Positions 51,919 to 60,886 of a DNA stretch of 64,000 nt are shown piece by piece (position 1 is the stretch's first letter; every line of letters starts with the position of its first letter). Where the stretch lies: assembly GCA_020639195.1 (NCBI GenBank), contig JACKHB010000003.1:558001-622000 (forward strand), given 5' to 3'. The stretch is from Phycisphaeraceae bacterium (GTDB lineage: Bacteria; Planctomycetota; Phycisphaerae; Phycisphaerales; UBA1924). The position numbers and the translations under genes were made by a program. The notes beneath the pieces were generated by a model. It made no database searches, was not told where the DNA came from, and worked only from the letters and a program-made list of their open reading frames with translations.

Positions 51919-52806
51919 ATGGCGGGACTTCTCGGCCGACTGCTGCTCGTGCTCACGTGCCTCGCGGCGTGCAGCCCGACGCAGCGCAACGCCCCGGAGA
52001 CACCGTCACAGGAGCAAGCACCCATGGCCGGCAATCCCTTCGAGCCCATGATGAGGGCGCACGACTGGTCGGCGGTCCAACTGGCCCAGGGCATGGGCCC
52101 CAGCGCGGTGTCGCAGGTGCGTCCGTTCCTCACAAGCGGCGATGAGGTGCAGCGGTTGCTGGCCGTGGACTGTGTGGCCGCGGCGGGCGGCAAGGACGCG
52201 CCGGACATTCTGCTCCAGATGGCCGCGGATCCGTACGAGCAGGTTCGAGGCAACGCGTCGGTCGCGCTCAATCGGCTGCCTCCCGTGGGACGCAGCGCAC
52301 GGATTGGTGAGGTGTACGACGGGACGCGCCGGGACGACTTCGTGCGCCGGCAGCTCGCGATGGTGCTGGGACGGGTCGAGGACAAGGACGCCGGACGCGT
52401 GCTGACGGCCCGGCTGGAATCTCCGGACATCGCGGTCGAGAGCATCGAAGTGGTCGATGCGCTGGTTGCGGCGCTCGCTCGGCGCGGCGATGCGCCCTCT
52501 CGCACGAGATTCGCGCTTCATCTCTCCGAGGCGCGAGGCAAGCGCATCGCGAGCCTCGTCGATCTCTCCAAGTACATCGATCAGCCGTGGCTCATCAGGG
52601 CTTGGGGGCCAGTCCTCGCGAACCGTGACATCGCGCTGGTCCTGGCGACGCATGAGATCACCGTCGAACGCCGCGCCTGCGACCTGGCGGTCGATGAGAT
52701 CGCGCGGCTCTCCCAGCGGCAGTTCACGTTTCCCATCGCGCCGTATGGGCAATACCGACCGGAGCAGATCGCCGAAGTCCGCACGTTCGCGGCCCAGCAG
52801 CCCTGA
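51919..52806 (+). CDS. HEAT-like repeat lipoprotein, candidate immunity protein
   Basis: 295 residues with a signal peptide and a lipobox ending LAAC (Cys18). The mature protein is helical with HEAT-like repeats around 70-180 (EVQRLLAVDCVAAAGGKDAPDILL, EQVRGNASVALNRL, FVRRQLAMVLGRVEDKDAG). It is the only cargo-island protein with a Sec/lipoprotein signal, so it should face the periplasm. It lies directly between a protease effector and the PAAR gene. This suits an immunity protein protecting the producer from a periplasmic toxin, but this is inference from position. It might instead be a structural lipoprotein. Confidence 0.7.
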   Translation: MAGLLGRLLLVLTCLAACSPTQRNAPETPSQEQAPMAGNPFEPMMRAHDWSAVQLAQGMGPSAVSQVRPFLTSGDEVQRLLAVDCVAAAGGKDAPDILLQMAADPYEQVRGNASVALNRLPPVGRSARIGEVYDGTRRDDFVRRQLAMVLGRVEDKDAGRVLTARLESPDIAVESIEVVDALVAALARRGDAPSRTRFALHLSEARGKRIASLVDLSKYIDQPWLIRAWGPVLANRDIALVLATHEITVERRACDLAVDEIARLSQRQFTFPIAPYGQYRPEQIAEVRTFAAQQP

Positions 52807-52835
52807 GACCTTCGAAACGAATAGGATCTCCCATC

Positions 52836-53129
52836 ATGCCGCCCGCCGCCCGCCTGACCGACATGCACGTCTGCCCGATGGTCAGTCCGGGCCCCGTCCC
52901 GCACGTCGGCGGACCGATTTCCTCGCCGGGATGTCCGACCGTGATGATCGGCAACATGCCCGCGGCGACCGTGGGCAGCATGTGCGTGTGCACGGGTCCG
53001 CCCGACAGCATCGTCAAGGGCTCAGCGACGGTGATGATCGGGGGCAAGCCCGCGGCCCGGATGGGGGACTCGACCTCTCATGGGGGCACGATCGTCGGGT
53101 GCTTTCCGACGGTCATCATCGGCGGGTAG
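52836..53129 (+). CDS. PAAR-domain spike-tip protein
   Basis: 97 residues, a complete stand-alone PAAR domain: LTDMHVCPM near the N-terminus, then HVGGPISSPGCPTVMIG, GPPDSIVKGSATVMIGG, and a final GDSTSHGGTIVGCFP. PAAR proteins form the sharp zinc-binding tip on VgrG and can carry effectors. No toxin extension is fused. It is the last gene of the + strand T6SS run; the next gene converges and ends 6 bp away. Confidence 0.94.
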   Translation: MPPAARLTDMHVCPMVSPGPVPHVGGPISSPGCPTVMIGNMPAATVGSMCVCTGPPDSIVKGSATVMIGGKPAARMGDSTSHGGTIVGCFPTVIIGG

Positions 53130-53135
53130 CGCGGG

Positions 53136-54041
53136 TCACGTGCCGGGGAGGCACTTGTCGGGATCGGTCGTGCGCTTGACCGGCGGCACGTAGCGATAGT
53201 CCAGATCGTCCCAGTCGAACTCGTCGGTGATGCTCGTCTGGTGGACGAACGACGCGTGCCCGTCGAGGAACAGCACATTGGTGCCGTTGACATGCTGGTT
53301 CGGTTCGATCCGACGCTGGGCGTTGTTGCGTTGGACGTGCGCCACGACGCGCACGTCATAGAAGATCGCGATGTCCCAGTTGGTCGCGTTGGGCGTGTAC
53401 ACCTGTCGGTAGTACGTCTGGTCGAGGTCGGCGGTGTAGTCGGTCAGATAGAACGTCTCCGAGGGGAACTGCATGGTGTATCGCTTGACCATCGGCTTGA
53501 AGCTGCGGTATCGCACGTCGCCGCCGTCGTTGCGGAACCCGAGTCCGTTGTTGACATAGTGGATCTGGTGGCCGTCGCGATCGCCCCGGGCGGGGTCGTG
53601 GTAGATCTCGTCAGCCTCGAACCAGTCGTTGCGGATCATCTCCCACGTGTTGCGGCTGTCGATCAGCGGTCGGTAGGCCAGCGCCCACGGCATCGAGTAG
53701 CGATCGTCGGTGCGGCATGCGAATCCACCGGCCTCGCGGATGATGTAGTCCTCGAAGTCGTTGGCGTAGGAGTTCATCCCGGTGCCAATCTGCCGTTGAT
53801 TGGAGAGGCACTTGACACCCCACCCCGACAGACGAGCTCCGCGGAGCGCGGGCAGGAGAATGGCCACCAGCACCGCGATGATCGCGATGACGACGAGCAC
53901 TTCGATCAGCGTGAATGCGCGGACCGGTCTTTCCGCATCAGACGCTGGCCGCGATGCCGGGCCCGACGAGGCTTGGCCGATGTGCTTGCGCAATCGCATG
54001 CAACGCGAGTGTACCGACACGCGGAGGCGCCGCTCGGCCAT
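53136..54041 (-). CDS. Prepilin-like protein with N-terminal methylation motif and H-X9-DG
   Basis: Up to 301 residues. A basic leader precedes a type IV prepilin motif (FTLIEVLVVIAIIAVLVAILLPAL), which should be cleaved by a prepilin peptidase and form a membrane-spanning helix. The C-terminal part has HVNGTNVLFLDGH, the H-X9-DG pattern common in planctomycete prepilin-like families. The start is uncertain: ATG at 54041 has an abutting GAGGA, and ATG at 53999 would give a more usual leader of about 28 residues. Related to 55143-55958. Function unknown; probably a pseudopilin-like surface or secretion component. Confidence 0.85.
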   Translation of the reverse strand: MAERRLRVSVHSRCMRLRKHIGQASSGPASRPASDAERPVRAFTLIEVLVVIAIIAVLVAILLPALRGARLSGWGVKCLSNQRQIGTGMNSYANDFEDYIIREAGGFACRTDDRYSMPWALAYRPLIDSRNTWEMIRNDWFEADEIYHDPARGDRDGHQIHYVNNGLGFRNDGGDVRYRSFKPMVKRYTMQFPSETFYLTDYTADLDQTYYRQVYTPNATNWDIAIFYDVRVVAHVQRNNAQRRIEPNQHVNGTNVLFLDGHASFVHQTSITDEFDWDDLDYRYVPPVKRTTDPDKCLPGT

Positions 54042-54085
54042 TCCTCATAAACCCGGGGGGAATCACTCAGGTGCGCGGGCCCGGG

Positions 54086-54499
54086 TCAACGAGGGAACTC
54101 GGGCGCATCGCGGAGTGTGTAGTCCACGCGCCGGGCATCGGGTCCGGGCACTGGCTGGCTGTTCCGAAGTGATCCGGTCTCGGTTCCGCCGTCCTGGATC
54201 GCCCAGCGCAGCAGATCTGGAGTGAATTGATCGTCGTTGCCCTTGCCTTCGGCGAACCGCATCGACAACTGCTTGCCGACGGGAACGTCGGTCGACCAGA
54301 CGACCTCGCCGGTCCGAGTGTCCACGAGCGTGACCGTCGCGGGCTGATACGGGCCGCTGGGATAGGTGTACGAGTCGATGGACGCAAGCGTTCCCCCGGG
54401 GCTCCAGGGCGTGAACGTGAGCTTGCCGCAGCCAGAGCAGAGCACGGCGGCCACCAGTGAGGCAACAAAGCCCGAACGAAACGTGGTTCGCGAAGTCAT
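54086..54499 (-). CDS. Small lipoprotein of unknown function
   Basis: 137 residues. The signal peptide has a lipobox ending CSGC. The mature part is beta-rich (YQPATVTLVDTRTGEVVW) with a Trp/Asp pattern and a charged end. No family recognised. It is upstream of the prepilin-like gene on the same strand with a 44-bp gap, so the two may be co-transcribed. A 126-bp region separates it from the divergent ispF. Confidence 0.7.
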   Translation of the reverse strand: MTSRTTFRSGFVASLVAAVLCSGCGKLTFTPWSPGGTLASIDSYTYPSGPYQPATVTLVDTRTGEVVWSTDVPVGKQLSMRFAEGKGNDDQFTPDLLRWAIQDGGTETGSLRNSQPVPGPDARRVDYTLRDAPEFPR

Positions 54500-54625
54500 T
54501 ATCGGATCTCCGAGTGGCGTGCGGGAACACAGAGTCTATCGACGCGCGAGGACGGGGCTCCACACTCCAATCGACTTCGATCGTGGACCCTCAGGGGTTC
54601 GCCGTTGGCTCCGTAGACTGTCTGC

Positions 54626-55141
54626 ATGGCGTGTGAGGACCTGCGAATCGGGCATGGATACGACCTCCACCGGCTCGAAGCTCGGCCTCCGGGCGGGGTC
54701 GGACGGCCGCTGAGGGTCGGAGGATGCGATCTCGAATCCGAGGTTGGCCCCATTGCTCATTCGGATGGCGATGTCCTGTATCACGCCGTGACCGATGCCA
54801 TCCTGAGTGCCGCGGGTCTGGAGGACATTGGTCAGATGTTCCCGAACTCGGACCCGTTGAACGAGGGCCGGGACTCGACAGAATTCGTCGAGGCGGCCGC
54901 CGTCAGCGCCGCGGCGGCCGGCTGGGAGTTGGTGAGTCTGGACTGTACGGTCGTACTTGAGAGACCTCGGCTGGCCCCGCTTCGGACCGCCATGCGATCG
55001 AATCTCGCGGGAGCGCTGGGGGCCGTCGGCGGGTCGGTGGAGAAGATCGGGGTGAAGGGCAAGAGCCACGAGGGCGTGGATGCGGTGGGAGAGGGTCGAG
55101 CGATTGAGTGCCACGTCGTGGCGTTGCTGCGTCGGCGCTGA
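54626..55141 (+). CDS. ispF: 2-C-methyl-D-erythritol 2,4-cyclodiphosphate synthase IspF
   Basis: 171 residues, the normal length for stand-alone IspF. It makes the cyclodiphosphate in the MEP isoprenoid pathway. Metal ligands are visible: Asp13 and His15 in GYDLHRL, and His53 after the HSDGD motif (45-49). The C-terminal VKGKSHEGVDAVGEGRAIE matches the family's conserved end. It is not fused to IspD. It is the only + strand gene in this part, lying between two - strand prepilin-like genes and ending 1 bp before the convergent one. Confidence 0.95.
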   Translation: MACEDLRIGHGYDLHRLEARPPGGVGRPLRVGGCDLESEVGPIAHSDGDVLYHAVTDAILSAAGLEDIGQMFPNSDPLNEGRDSTEFVEAAAVSAAAAGWELVSLDCTVVLERPRLAPLRTAMRSNLAGALGAVGGSVEKIGVKGKSHEGVDAVGEGRAIECHVVALLRRR

Positions 55142-55142
55142 G

Positions 55143-55958
55143 TCAGCGCCAGCGGCGATGGCTGCGATCGAAAAGGTCGTCCTGGTCGTCCCAGTGCTTG
55201 GGATCGCGGAGGATCTCCTTGCGCGCCAACCGGACATGACCGTCCATGAAGAGGACGTTCGAACCCTCGTGGTGGCGATCCCAAGACAGTCGATGGTCCC
55301 GCACATCCGAGAAGTTCGATAGCTCGCGAATGTCGTAGAGGATCGCGACGTTGTAGTTGGTTGAGCCCTCGCGATAGAGACGGCGGTACCAATCGAGATA
55401 GATGTCGTCGGCGAACTCGCACAGATAGAACGTCTCGGCGGGTTGAATCATGAATGCGAGCTTGACGATCGGCTTATACTCCCATCGACCTCTATCCAGC
55501 CCGATGCCGTTGTTGGCGTAGTGGATGCCGTGCGTGTTCTTGGCCGGGTAGGCAGGGCAATGGTAGTAGACCGCTTCCTGGTAGAGGTCGTTCACGTTGG
55601 TCTTGGGGATGCCACGGTCGTCTTCACCGTCCCAGATGATCTTGTCGTCAATCAGGGGCCGAAAGGCGTCGGGCCAGGGCCGGTAGGCCTGCGGAGGTTG
55701 AAGGCCCCCGGTCTCGCGCGGCAGCCACTGGTCGAACATCTCCGCATAGCCGGACATGGCTCCGGCGATCTGGCGTTGGTTGGAGGCGCACACCGTCTGA
55801 AAGCCCAGCCGGCGGGCACCGGCCAGCGCAGGCAGCAGGATCGAGATCAGCAACGCGATGATTGCGATCACCAGGAGCAGTTCGACCAGCGTGAACCCAC
55901 GTGCGAACCGGGAATCTCGGATAGAACCACGTCGCCTCGGTTGCATGCGGCCGAGCAT
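55143..55958 (-). CDS. Prepilin-like protein with N-terminal methylation motif and H-X9-DG
   Basis: About 271 residues. The leader is Arg-rich, then GFTLVELLLVIAIIALLISILLPAL, a standard prepilin cleavage and TM helix. The C-terminal HHEGSNVLFMDGH contains the H-X9-DG pattern. The body resembles 53136-54041 throughout (NQRQI...GMNSYA/AMSGYA, NNG(I/L)G, (S/A)ETFYL, an AI(F/L)YD(V/I)R motif), so the two are paralogues. The start is taken at 55958; starts at 55946 and 55979 are also possible. Confidence 0.83.
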   Translation of the reverse strand: MLGRMQPRRRGSIRDSRFARGFTLVELLLVIAIIALLISILLPALAGARRLGFQTVCASNQRQIAGAMSGYAEMFDQWLPRETGGLQPPQAYRPWPDAFRPLIDDKIIWDGEDDRGIPKTNVNDLYQEAVYYHCPAYPAKNTHGIHYANNGIGLDRGRWEYKPIVKLAFMIQPAETFYLCEFADDIYLDWYRRLYREGSTNYNVAILYDIRELSNFSDVRDHRLSWDRHHEGSNVLFMDGHVRLARKEILRDPKHWDDQDDLFDRSHRRWR

Positions 55959-55984
55959 ACCAGACCGTGGGCCTCGCATGGGGT

Positions 55985-56818
55985 TCAATTCGGTTCTTGA
56001 CGGTCTCTGGAGGCCTCGCGACGGGCGTGTCGGTCGAGCATCCAGTCGGCGAATCGTGGCATCGCGATGGCCAGTCCGAGCAGGAAGCGCACCGGCGTGC
56101 TCGTCCACACCTCGCCGCGAGGGCGGCGCAGGCACGCAATCACGGCACGGGCGACCTGTTCAGCGGACTGCGTTCCCCGGCCCTGGGTCCGCGTGCGGCG
56201 GGTTCGAGCTCCGCTTGCCAGGATGACCCGGTCAGAGAATTCTGTGCGAGTCCCGATCGGATGAACGCTGGACACGAAGAGGCCCAACGGACGGAGTTCG
56301 TGGCGCATCGCGCGGCAGAAATGGTCCTGCATCGCCTTGCTCGCGCAGTACGGCGCCCGGTTGGGGACCCCGATCTTGGAGAGCGCGCTGGAGCACATCA
56401 TGAGGTGCCCTCGTCCCGTCTCGATCATGTGGGGCATGGCCGCGCGACAGACCCGGAGCGAGCCCCAGAAGTTCGTGTCGAAAAGGGCTCGAATCTCGTC
56501 GTCGCTCGATTTCGCAACCGGAGTGTCGAGGCCATAACCCGCGTTGGCGAACACGGCGTACACCGTCCCGAACTCGCCGACGCAGCGGTCGATCACTTCG
56601 CGGCACTGCGAATCCGAGGTGACGTCGCACTCGACGGCGAGCGCGCGGCCGCCGGAAGCCACGATATCGGCGGCAATCTTCTCGAGTCGATCCCGACGGC
56701 GGGCGGCCAGCACGACCGGCATCCCATTGCGCGCGCAGGCGCGGGCGGTTGCCTCACCGATTCCGCTGCTCGCTCCGGTGATCGCGATCGGTTTGTCGGC
56801 GAGCGGGATTCTGGCCAC
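55985..56818 (-). CDS. Short-chain dehydrogenase/reductase (SDR)
   Basis: 277 residues from GTG 56818. NAD(P)-binding TGASSGIG at 14-21, an Asn-Ala-Gly motif (FANAGYG), a catalytic Ser in MCSSALSKIG and YxxxK in APYCASK are all present, so a classical SDR is expected to be active. Substrate is unknown. The last 40 residues are basic and include RFLLGLAIAMPRFADWML, possibly a membrane-associated helix. It starts 13 bp after the entericidin-like gene and is probably co-transcribed with it. The longer open frame upstream overlaps that gene and is not used. No good ribosome-binding site is visible for the GTG. Confidence 0.85.
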   Translation of the reverse strand: MARIPLADKPIAITGASSGIGEATARACARNGMPVVLAARRRDRLEKIAADIVASGGRALAVECDVTSDSQCREVIDRCVGEFGTVYAVFANAGYGLDTPVAKSSDDEIRALFDTNFWGSLRVCRAAMPHMIETGRGHLMMCSSALSKIGVPNRAPYCASKAMQDHFCRAMRHELRPLGLFVSSVHPIGTRTEFSDRVILASGARTRRTRTQGRGTQSAEQVARAVIACLRRPRGEVWTSTPVRFLLGLAIAMPRFADWMLDRHARREASRDRQEPN

Positions 56819-56831
56819 GCGGAGGGCGCGA

Positions 56832-56993
56832 CTACTTGTCGCCGGAGATCGCCTTTTCGCCGGCCTCGCCGGCCGACTTGAGGTCTTCGCCGGCGCCCTT
56901 GACGGTGTTGCACGCGGCGAGCGCCAGTGAAACCACGAGCGTGGCGGACGCGAGCAAGCCAACCTTCGCAAACGAGCGGATCTGAGTGCGCAT
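56832..56993 (-). CDS. Entericidin-like small lipoprotein
   Basis: 53 residues from ATG 56993, with AGGAGG 9 bases upstream. A signal peptide and the lipobox LAAC are followed by NTVKGAGEDLKSAGEAGEKAI, the amphipathic helix typical of the entericidin A/B (EcnA/EcnB) family. Function in planctomycetes is unknown; in enterics the pair is a membrane-active toxin/antidote and here only one copy is seen. It precedes the SDR gene by 13 bp. Confidence 0.82.
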   Translation of the reverse strand: MRTQIRSFAKVGLLASATLVVSLALAACNTVKGAGEDLKSAGEAGEKAISGDK

Positions 56994-57053
56994 GGGCGAT
57001 GACCTCCTGTGCGTTCGTTTCCCCGTAGGGGGCCGTGCGGGCATCGTATCGAC

Positions 57054-58679
57054 TCAGCGGCCTCTCCGCACGTGGAGGAGAGATGTGAATTCAGGAATCC
57101 CAAGGACGCGAGAAGCGACCGCGTACGCAAGCAGACCGGCGCCCGTCGCCGCTGCCAACCTGTAGGCATGGTCGGTCCAGGCCGCGCCGGGAGTCATCAA
57201 TCGGAGCGTGAACCAGACCGGAATGGCCATGACAACAATCGACAGCATGACAGCGACGCAGAAGTGCCGAGTCCGGGCGTCGAACAGGGCGCCCTCGACT
57301 TGGCGCGACAGGATGGTCGCCAGCAGTCCCGTCTGGACGACGGCGCTGATGGCGGTCGACCAGGCGAGCCCGGCCTCCTGGATCCACCAGACCAGCGTCA
57401 GGTTGAGTGCGAGGTTGAGTATGACGCAGGCGACGGCGACGCGGACCGGGGTTCGGGTGTCTCCGAGGGCGTAGAACGCTCGGACGAGCACGTGGTTGAG
57501 TGAGTATGCCCAGATGGCCACGCCGTACCCAAGCAGCACTTGCGCGGAGCGGCCAAGACCGTCGAGAGAAAAGCCACTGGGGCCACCGAACATGACCGCC
57601 ACAGCCTCGTGGCGGACGAGAGCCAGGCCGGCGCTCGCGGGAATCGCGATGAACAGCGCGAGTCGCAGCGCAGCGCGCAGCGAGTTGGCGAATCTGGCGG
57701 GCGAGCCGGCGTTCCGGGACAGCGCGGGGAAGGCCGCGGTGGCGACGGCGATGCCGAAGACGCCCAGAGGGAACTGATAGAGTCGCTGCGTGTAGCTCAG
57801 GATGGCGTTGGAGGCGGTATCGAGCGGGTAGGGTGCCCCGAGAACGGTCGGGCCGACCCAGCTGGGCCACATGGCGATCGCCGTGTCGAGCAACGCGTTG
57901 AGTTGCACAGTTCCCAGGCCCAGAGCGACTGGGCCAAATCGACGCAGAACTCGGCGTGCTTCGGGAGGAGGGGCACAACGCTTCCACGAGAATCGGGGCC
58001 CGAGCGCGCGCATGCACCAGACGACCTGGAGCACGCATGCGACGAACGCCGCAACACCGATCGCATAGGCGGAGGCGATCGGATCGAGACGTGGCCCGAC
58101 AAAGTGCAGCATCGCCGCGCCGATCATGAGCAGGTTGAGGATGATGGGGGCCGCCGCGGAGGGCGCGAATCTGCCGTGAACCTGCAGCATGGCGCCCAGG
58201 ATGGCCGTGACACAGACCGTCGGCATGAGCGGCAACATGACCATGACCAATCGGAGCGAGAGGGCTCGATCCGGGTTTGCCGGGAGCACAATGAGCAGGG
58301 CCAGGAGGAAGACCTCGGCGATGGCCACGATCCCGGATGAGAGCATTCCAAGGGACCGGAGCGTCCAGGCTCCCAGGCGATCCGCGGCCTCGGGATTGCT
58401 CTGATTCGACCGGGCGTATTCGGGCAGGAATGCGGCGGCCAAGGCCCCCTCGCCAAGAAGTCGCCGAAAGAGGTTGGGAATCGCGAACGCCGCGGCAAAC
58501 GCGGACCCCACCGCCGTGTCCGCGAACACCCGGACGGTGGCGAGATCCCGGGCCAGGCCCGCGACGCGGGAGACGAGCGTCAGGCCGGAGAAGGTCCGCA
58601 CCGCGCCCGAGAGTGAGCGCCCAGAATCGTCGGGATTGGCCGGTTCGGGCGATCCGTCCGTGGATCGGGGCTGCGTCAT
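57054..58679 (-). CDS. murJ: Lipid II flippase MurJ (MviN family)
   Basis: 541 residues with about 14 predicted TM segments. N-terminal FSGLTLVSRVAGLARDLATV and FRRLLGEGALAAAFLPEY are hallmarks of MurJ. It moves lipid II across the inner membrane for peptidoglycan synthesis. The N-terminal 25 residues are a disordered, Pro/Asp-rich extension. It indicates that this organism makes peptidoglycan. It lies upstream of the entericidin-like gene (61-bp gap). Confidence 0.94.
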   Translation of the reverse strand: MTQPRSTDGSPEPANPDDSGRSLSGAVRTFSGLTLVSRVAGLARDLATVRVFADTAVGSAFAAAFAIPNLFRRLLGEGALAAAFLPEYARSNQSNPEAADRLGAWTLRSLGMLSSGIVAIAEVFLLALLIVLPANPDRALSLRLVMVMLPLMPTVCVTAILGAMLQVHGRFAPSAAAPIILNLLMIGAAMLHFVGPRLDPIASAYAIGVAAFVACVLQVVWCMRALGPRFSWKRCAPPPEARRVLRRFGPVALGLGTVQLNALLDTAIAMWPSWVGPTVLGAPYPLDTASNAILSYTQRLYQFPLGVFGIAVATAAFPALSRNAGSPARFANSLRAALRLALFIAIPASAGLALVRHEAVAVMFGGPSGFSLDGLGRSAQVLLGYGVAIWAYSLNHVLVRAFYALGDTRTPVRVAVACVILNLALNLTLVWWIQEAGLAWSTAISAVVQTGLLATILSRQVEGALFDARTRHFCVAVMLSIVVMAIPVWFTLRLMTPGAAWTDHAYRLAAATGAGLLAYAVASRVLGIPEFTSLLHVRRGR

Positions 58680-58733
58680 GGTCCCAACGCTAGCGGTGCG
58701 CCCGAGTGTTGTCTTGGTTCCGTGGCGGGGCCG

Positions 58734-60383
58734 CTAGAGGATGAAGACGAGCCAGACGATCGCCAGTATCGGCAGCAGCACGACCACGGCACGCAAGACA
58801 TACCCGAAGAACGACGGCATGTCGAGGCCACCGGTCTCGGCGATCGCCCGAACCATGAAGTTGGGGCCATTGCCGATGTAGGTCATCGCTCCAAAGAACA
58901 CGGCGCCCAGAGAGATTGCCTCGAGCTCGTGCATGCCGAAAGGAGTCGCCAGGAAGGCGTGGACGTTGTCGGCGTTGAGCGTCAGCCCGTTGGCGGCGAA
59001 AGCAACCTGGAGGAAGTTGAGGTACGTGGGCGCGTTGTCGAGCATGGCGCTCAGCGAGCCCGTCGCAAAGTAGAACTTCGCGGGCGAGTCCAAGCCGAGC
59101 TGGGCGCCGTGCTCGGAGAGGTACCCCAGTGCCGGCGCCATGGTGGCAAAGATGCCGATGAACAGCAGACCGACCTCTTTGACGGGGAAGAAGTTGAACT
59201 CATTGGCCTCGTGGTTATGCCGATCGGCGATCAGGTAGGCGCCGATCGCAACGGCGATCTGCAAGGTCGCCCCGACAGGGATGCCCTCGACCGCCGACGT
59301 ACGAGCCTTGAGGAACGGGTCGACGAACACGCCCACAATGATCAGGGCCAGCGCGAGGAGCCCGGTAAAGCCCTTGATGGAGACGCCGAATGCCTGGCCG
59401 TCGTCGGGCGCATCGCCCGGTCCGGTGCGCAGGTCGATCACGAAGAACACTGCCAGCAGCAGTCCCACGCACAGCAGCCACGCCGGCCAAAGGTGGGTCA
59501 GCGTCCACATGAATGGAACGCCCTTGAGGAAGCCCAGGTAGAGCGGCGGATCGCCGATGGGAGTCAAGCATCCACCGCAATTGCTCACGATGAAGATGAA
59601 CATGACGACGTGCATGGGCCGAAGCCGGCCCTTGTTGACTCGCATGAAGGGTCGGACCAGCAGCACGGAGGCTCCGGTGGTCCCGATGATGTTCGCGACG
59701 ACCGCTCCGAACGCGAGGATTCCCGTGTTGACGATGGGTCGCCCGCGTCCGCGCACGTCGATCAAGATCCCGCCGCTGGCCACGAACAGGGAGCCGATCA
59801 GAGCGATGAACTGGTAGTACTCGAGGCCGGTGTGCTTCATCATGTACGCGCCATAGGGCATGCCGTGCGCGTAGCCGGGCTGGGAGAACGCGATGAGGTA
59901 GTACCCCAGCGTGACGCCGCCCAGGAAGAACGCAAAGTCGGGAAAGTGCTGGTGCCAGATCCTCGCGGAGATGAACGGCATGAGCGCGATCGAGAGCAGC
60001 AGCGCCGCGAATGGAACGACCAGCCAGAGCGGAATCGTTGGCGCCGCGCCGTGCTGCTCGTGATGCGCCGCTTCCACGTCGTCGTTCGCCGGCACGCTCG
60101 ATTCGTCCGCCGGGATGAATCCGACTGTAGAGCCGTCTTCCGGATCGCCGGCGGCGGCGAGCTCGAACCCGTCGGGATGGGCCGCGTCATCCCGGGGCGA
60201 GGAGTCGCCGCCCACAAGGCCGTGACCGGCGGTCGGTGGTGGCGCGCCGTGTTCGGGCGACTCGGAGTATCGGGCGGGCGCCACGAGGCTCAAGATCCAG
60301 CCGAGAACCAGGCCCGCGGCGAGGCTCACCACCCAGGCCTTTGGACCATGGAAGCCCTGCGTCGAGTGGGAGTCACCGCTCAT
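58734..60383 (-). CDS. NhaD-like sodium/proton antiporter
   Basis: 549 residues. One TM helix at the N-terminus, then an acidic and His-rich linker (residues about 40-115), then a transporter domain of about 11 TM segments starting PLWLVVPFAALLLSIALMPF. Conserved motifs GTTGASVLLVRPF and SNCGGCLTPIGDPPLYLGFL belong to the NhaD/citrate-transporter-like group. Role: Na+/H+ exchange for pH or salt homeostasis, which fits a marine habitat. AGGAG lies about 10 bases upstream of the ATG. The N-terminal extension is unusual. Confidence 0.85.
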   Translation of the reverse strand: MSGDSHSTQGFHGPKAWVVSLAAGLVLGWILSLVAPARYSESPEHGAPPPTAGHGLVGGDSSPRDDAAHPDGFELAAAGDPEDGSTVGFIPADESSVPANDDVEAAHHEQHGAAPTIPLWLVVPFAALLLSIALMPFISARIWHQHFPDFAFFLGGVTLGYYLIAFSQPGYAHGMPYGAYMMKHTGLEYYQFIALIGSLFVASGGILIDVRGRGRPIVNTGILAFGAVVANIIGTTGASVLLVRPFMRVNKGRLRPMHVVMFIFIVSNCGGCLTPIGDPPLYLGFLKGVPFMWTLTHLWPAWLLCVGLLLAVFFVIDLRTGPGDAPDDGQAFGVSIKGFTGLLALALIIVGVFVDPFLKARTSAVEGIPVGATLQIAVAIGAYLIADRHNHEANEFNFFPVKEVGLLFIGIFATMAPALGYLSEHGAQLGLDSPAKFYFATGSLSAMLDNAPTYLNFLQVAFAANGLTLNADNVHAFLATPFGMHELEAISLGAVFFGAMTYIGNGPNFMVRAIAETGGLDMPSFFGYVLRAVVVLLPILAIVWLVFIL

Positions 60384-60490
60384 GGGTTGCTGGCTCCTGG
60401 GAATCTGGCGATGGCCGCCGACCTGTCGGATATCGGTCGGCGGGGGGCGGATCGTAAGGGCGCTTCGTGGGTCGGAATGGACCTCTCACC

Positions 60491-60886
60491 CTATTGAGGG
60501 GGCAATGGAGGCGGTCGCGACCGGGCTGCGCGGATGGTGAGGAGCCACAGGGCGATTGCACCCAGGGCGACCCCGACCAGATTCGCCAAGAAATCGTCAA
60601 GGGCCGTGTGGCGTCGAACGAACTGCTGGGTCCACTCGTCGAGCGCCGCATACAGCGTGGCGGTGCCGCAGGTGGCCAGCAGCGACGACCAATTGCCGCG
60701 GCGACCCAAATAGCCCGAGAGTCCGAGCAGCGTGGTCCACGTTCCGAAAACCGCTCCGTGAATCACCAGGTCAGGTCGTTGGATCTCGGGAATCTCGATC
60801 GCGAGCCCAGGCCAGTGCGTCAGAACAAGGACGAGCCCGGCGTAGCACCAGAACACGGGACGCCAGCGCCGGGACGGACCGATCAT
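60491..60886 (-). CDS. VanZ-like membrane protein
   Basis: 131 residues, four TM helices. THWPGLAIEIPEIQRPDLVIHGAVFG at the N-terminus and LDEWTQQFVRRHTALDDFLAN later match the VanZ family. Its role is unknown here; VanZ of enterococci gives teicoplanin tolerance, but most homologues have no proven function. The start overlaps the parA stop (ATGA), so the two are translated together. Confidence 0.8.
   Translation of the reverse strand: MIGPSRRWRPVFWCYAGLVLVLTHWPGLAIEIPEIQRPDLVIHGAVFGTWTTLLGLSGYLGRRGNWSSLLATCGTATLYAALDEWTQQFVRRHTALDDFLANLVGVALGAIALWLLTIRAARSRPPPLPPQ

Noticed and set aside
58722..60497. 591-codon + strand frame across the antiporter
   Set aside because: Composition is Glu/Arg/Gly/His-rich with no domain, while the - strand gives clear TM helices and the NhaD-like motif.
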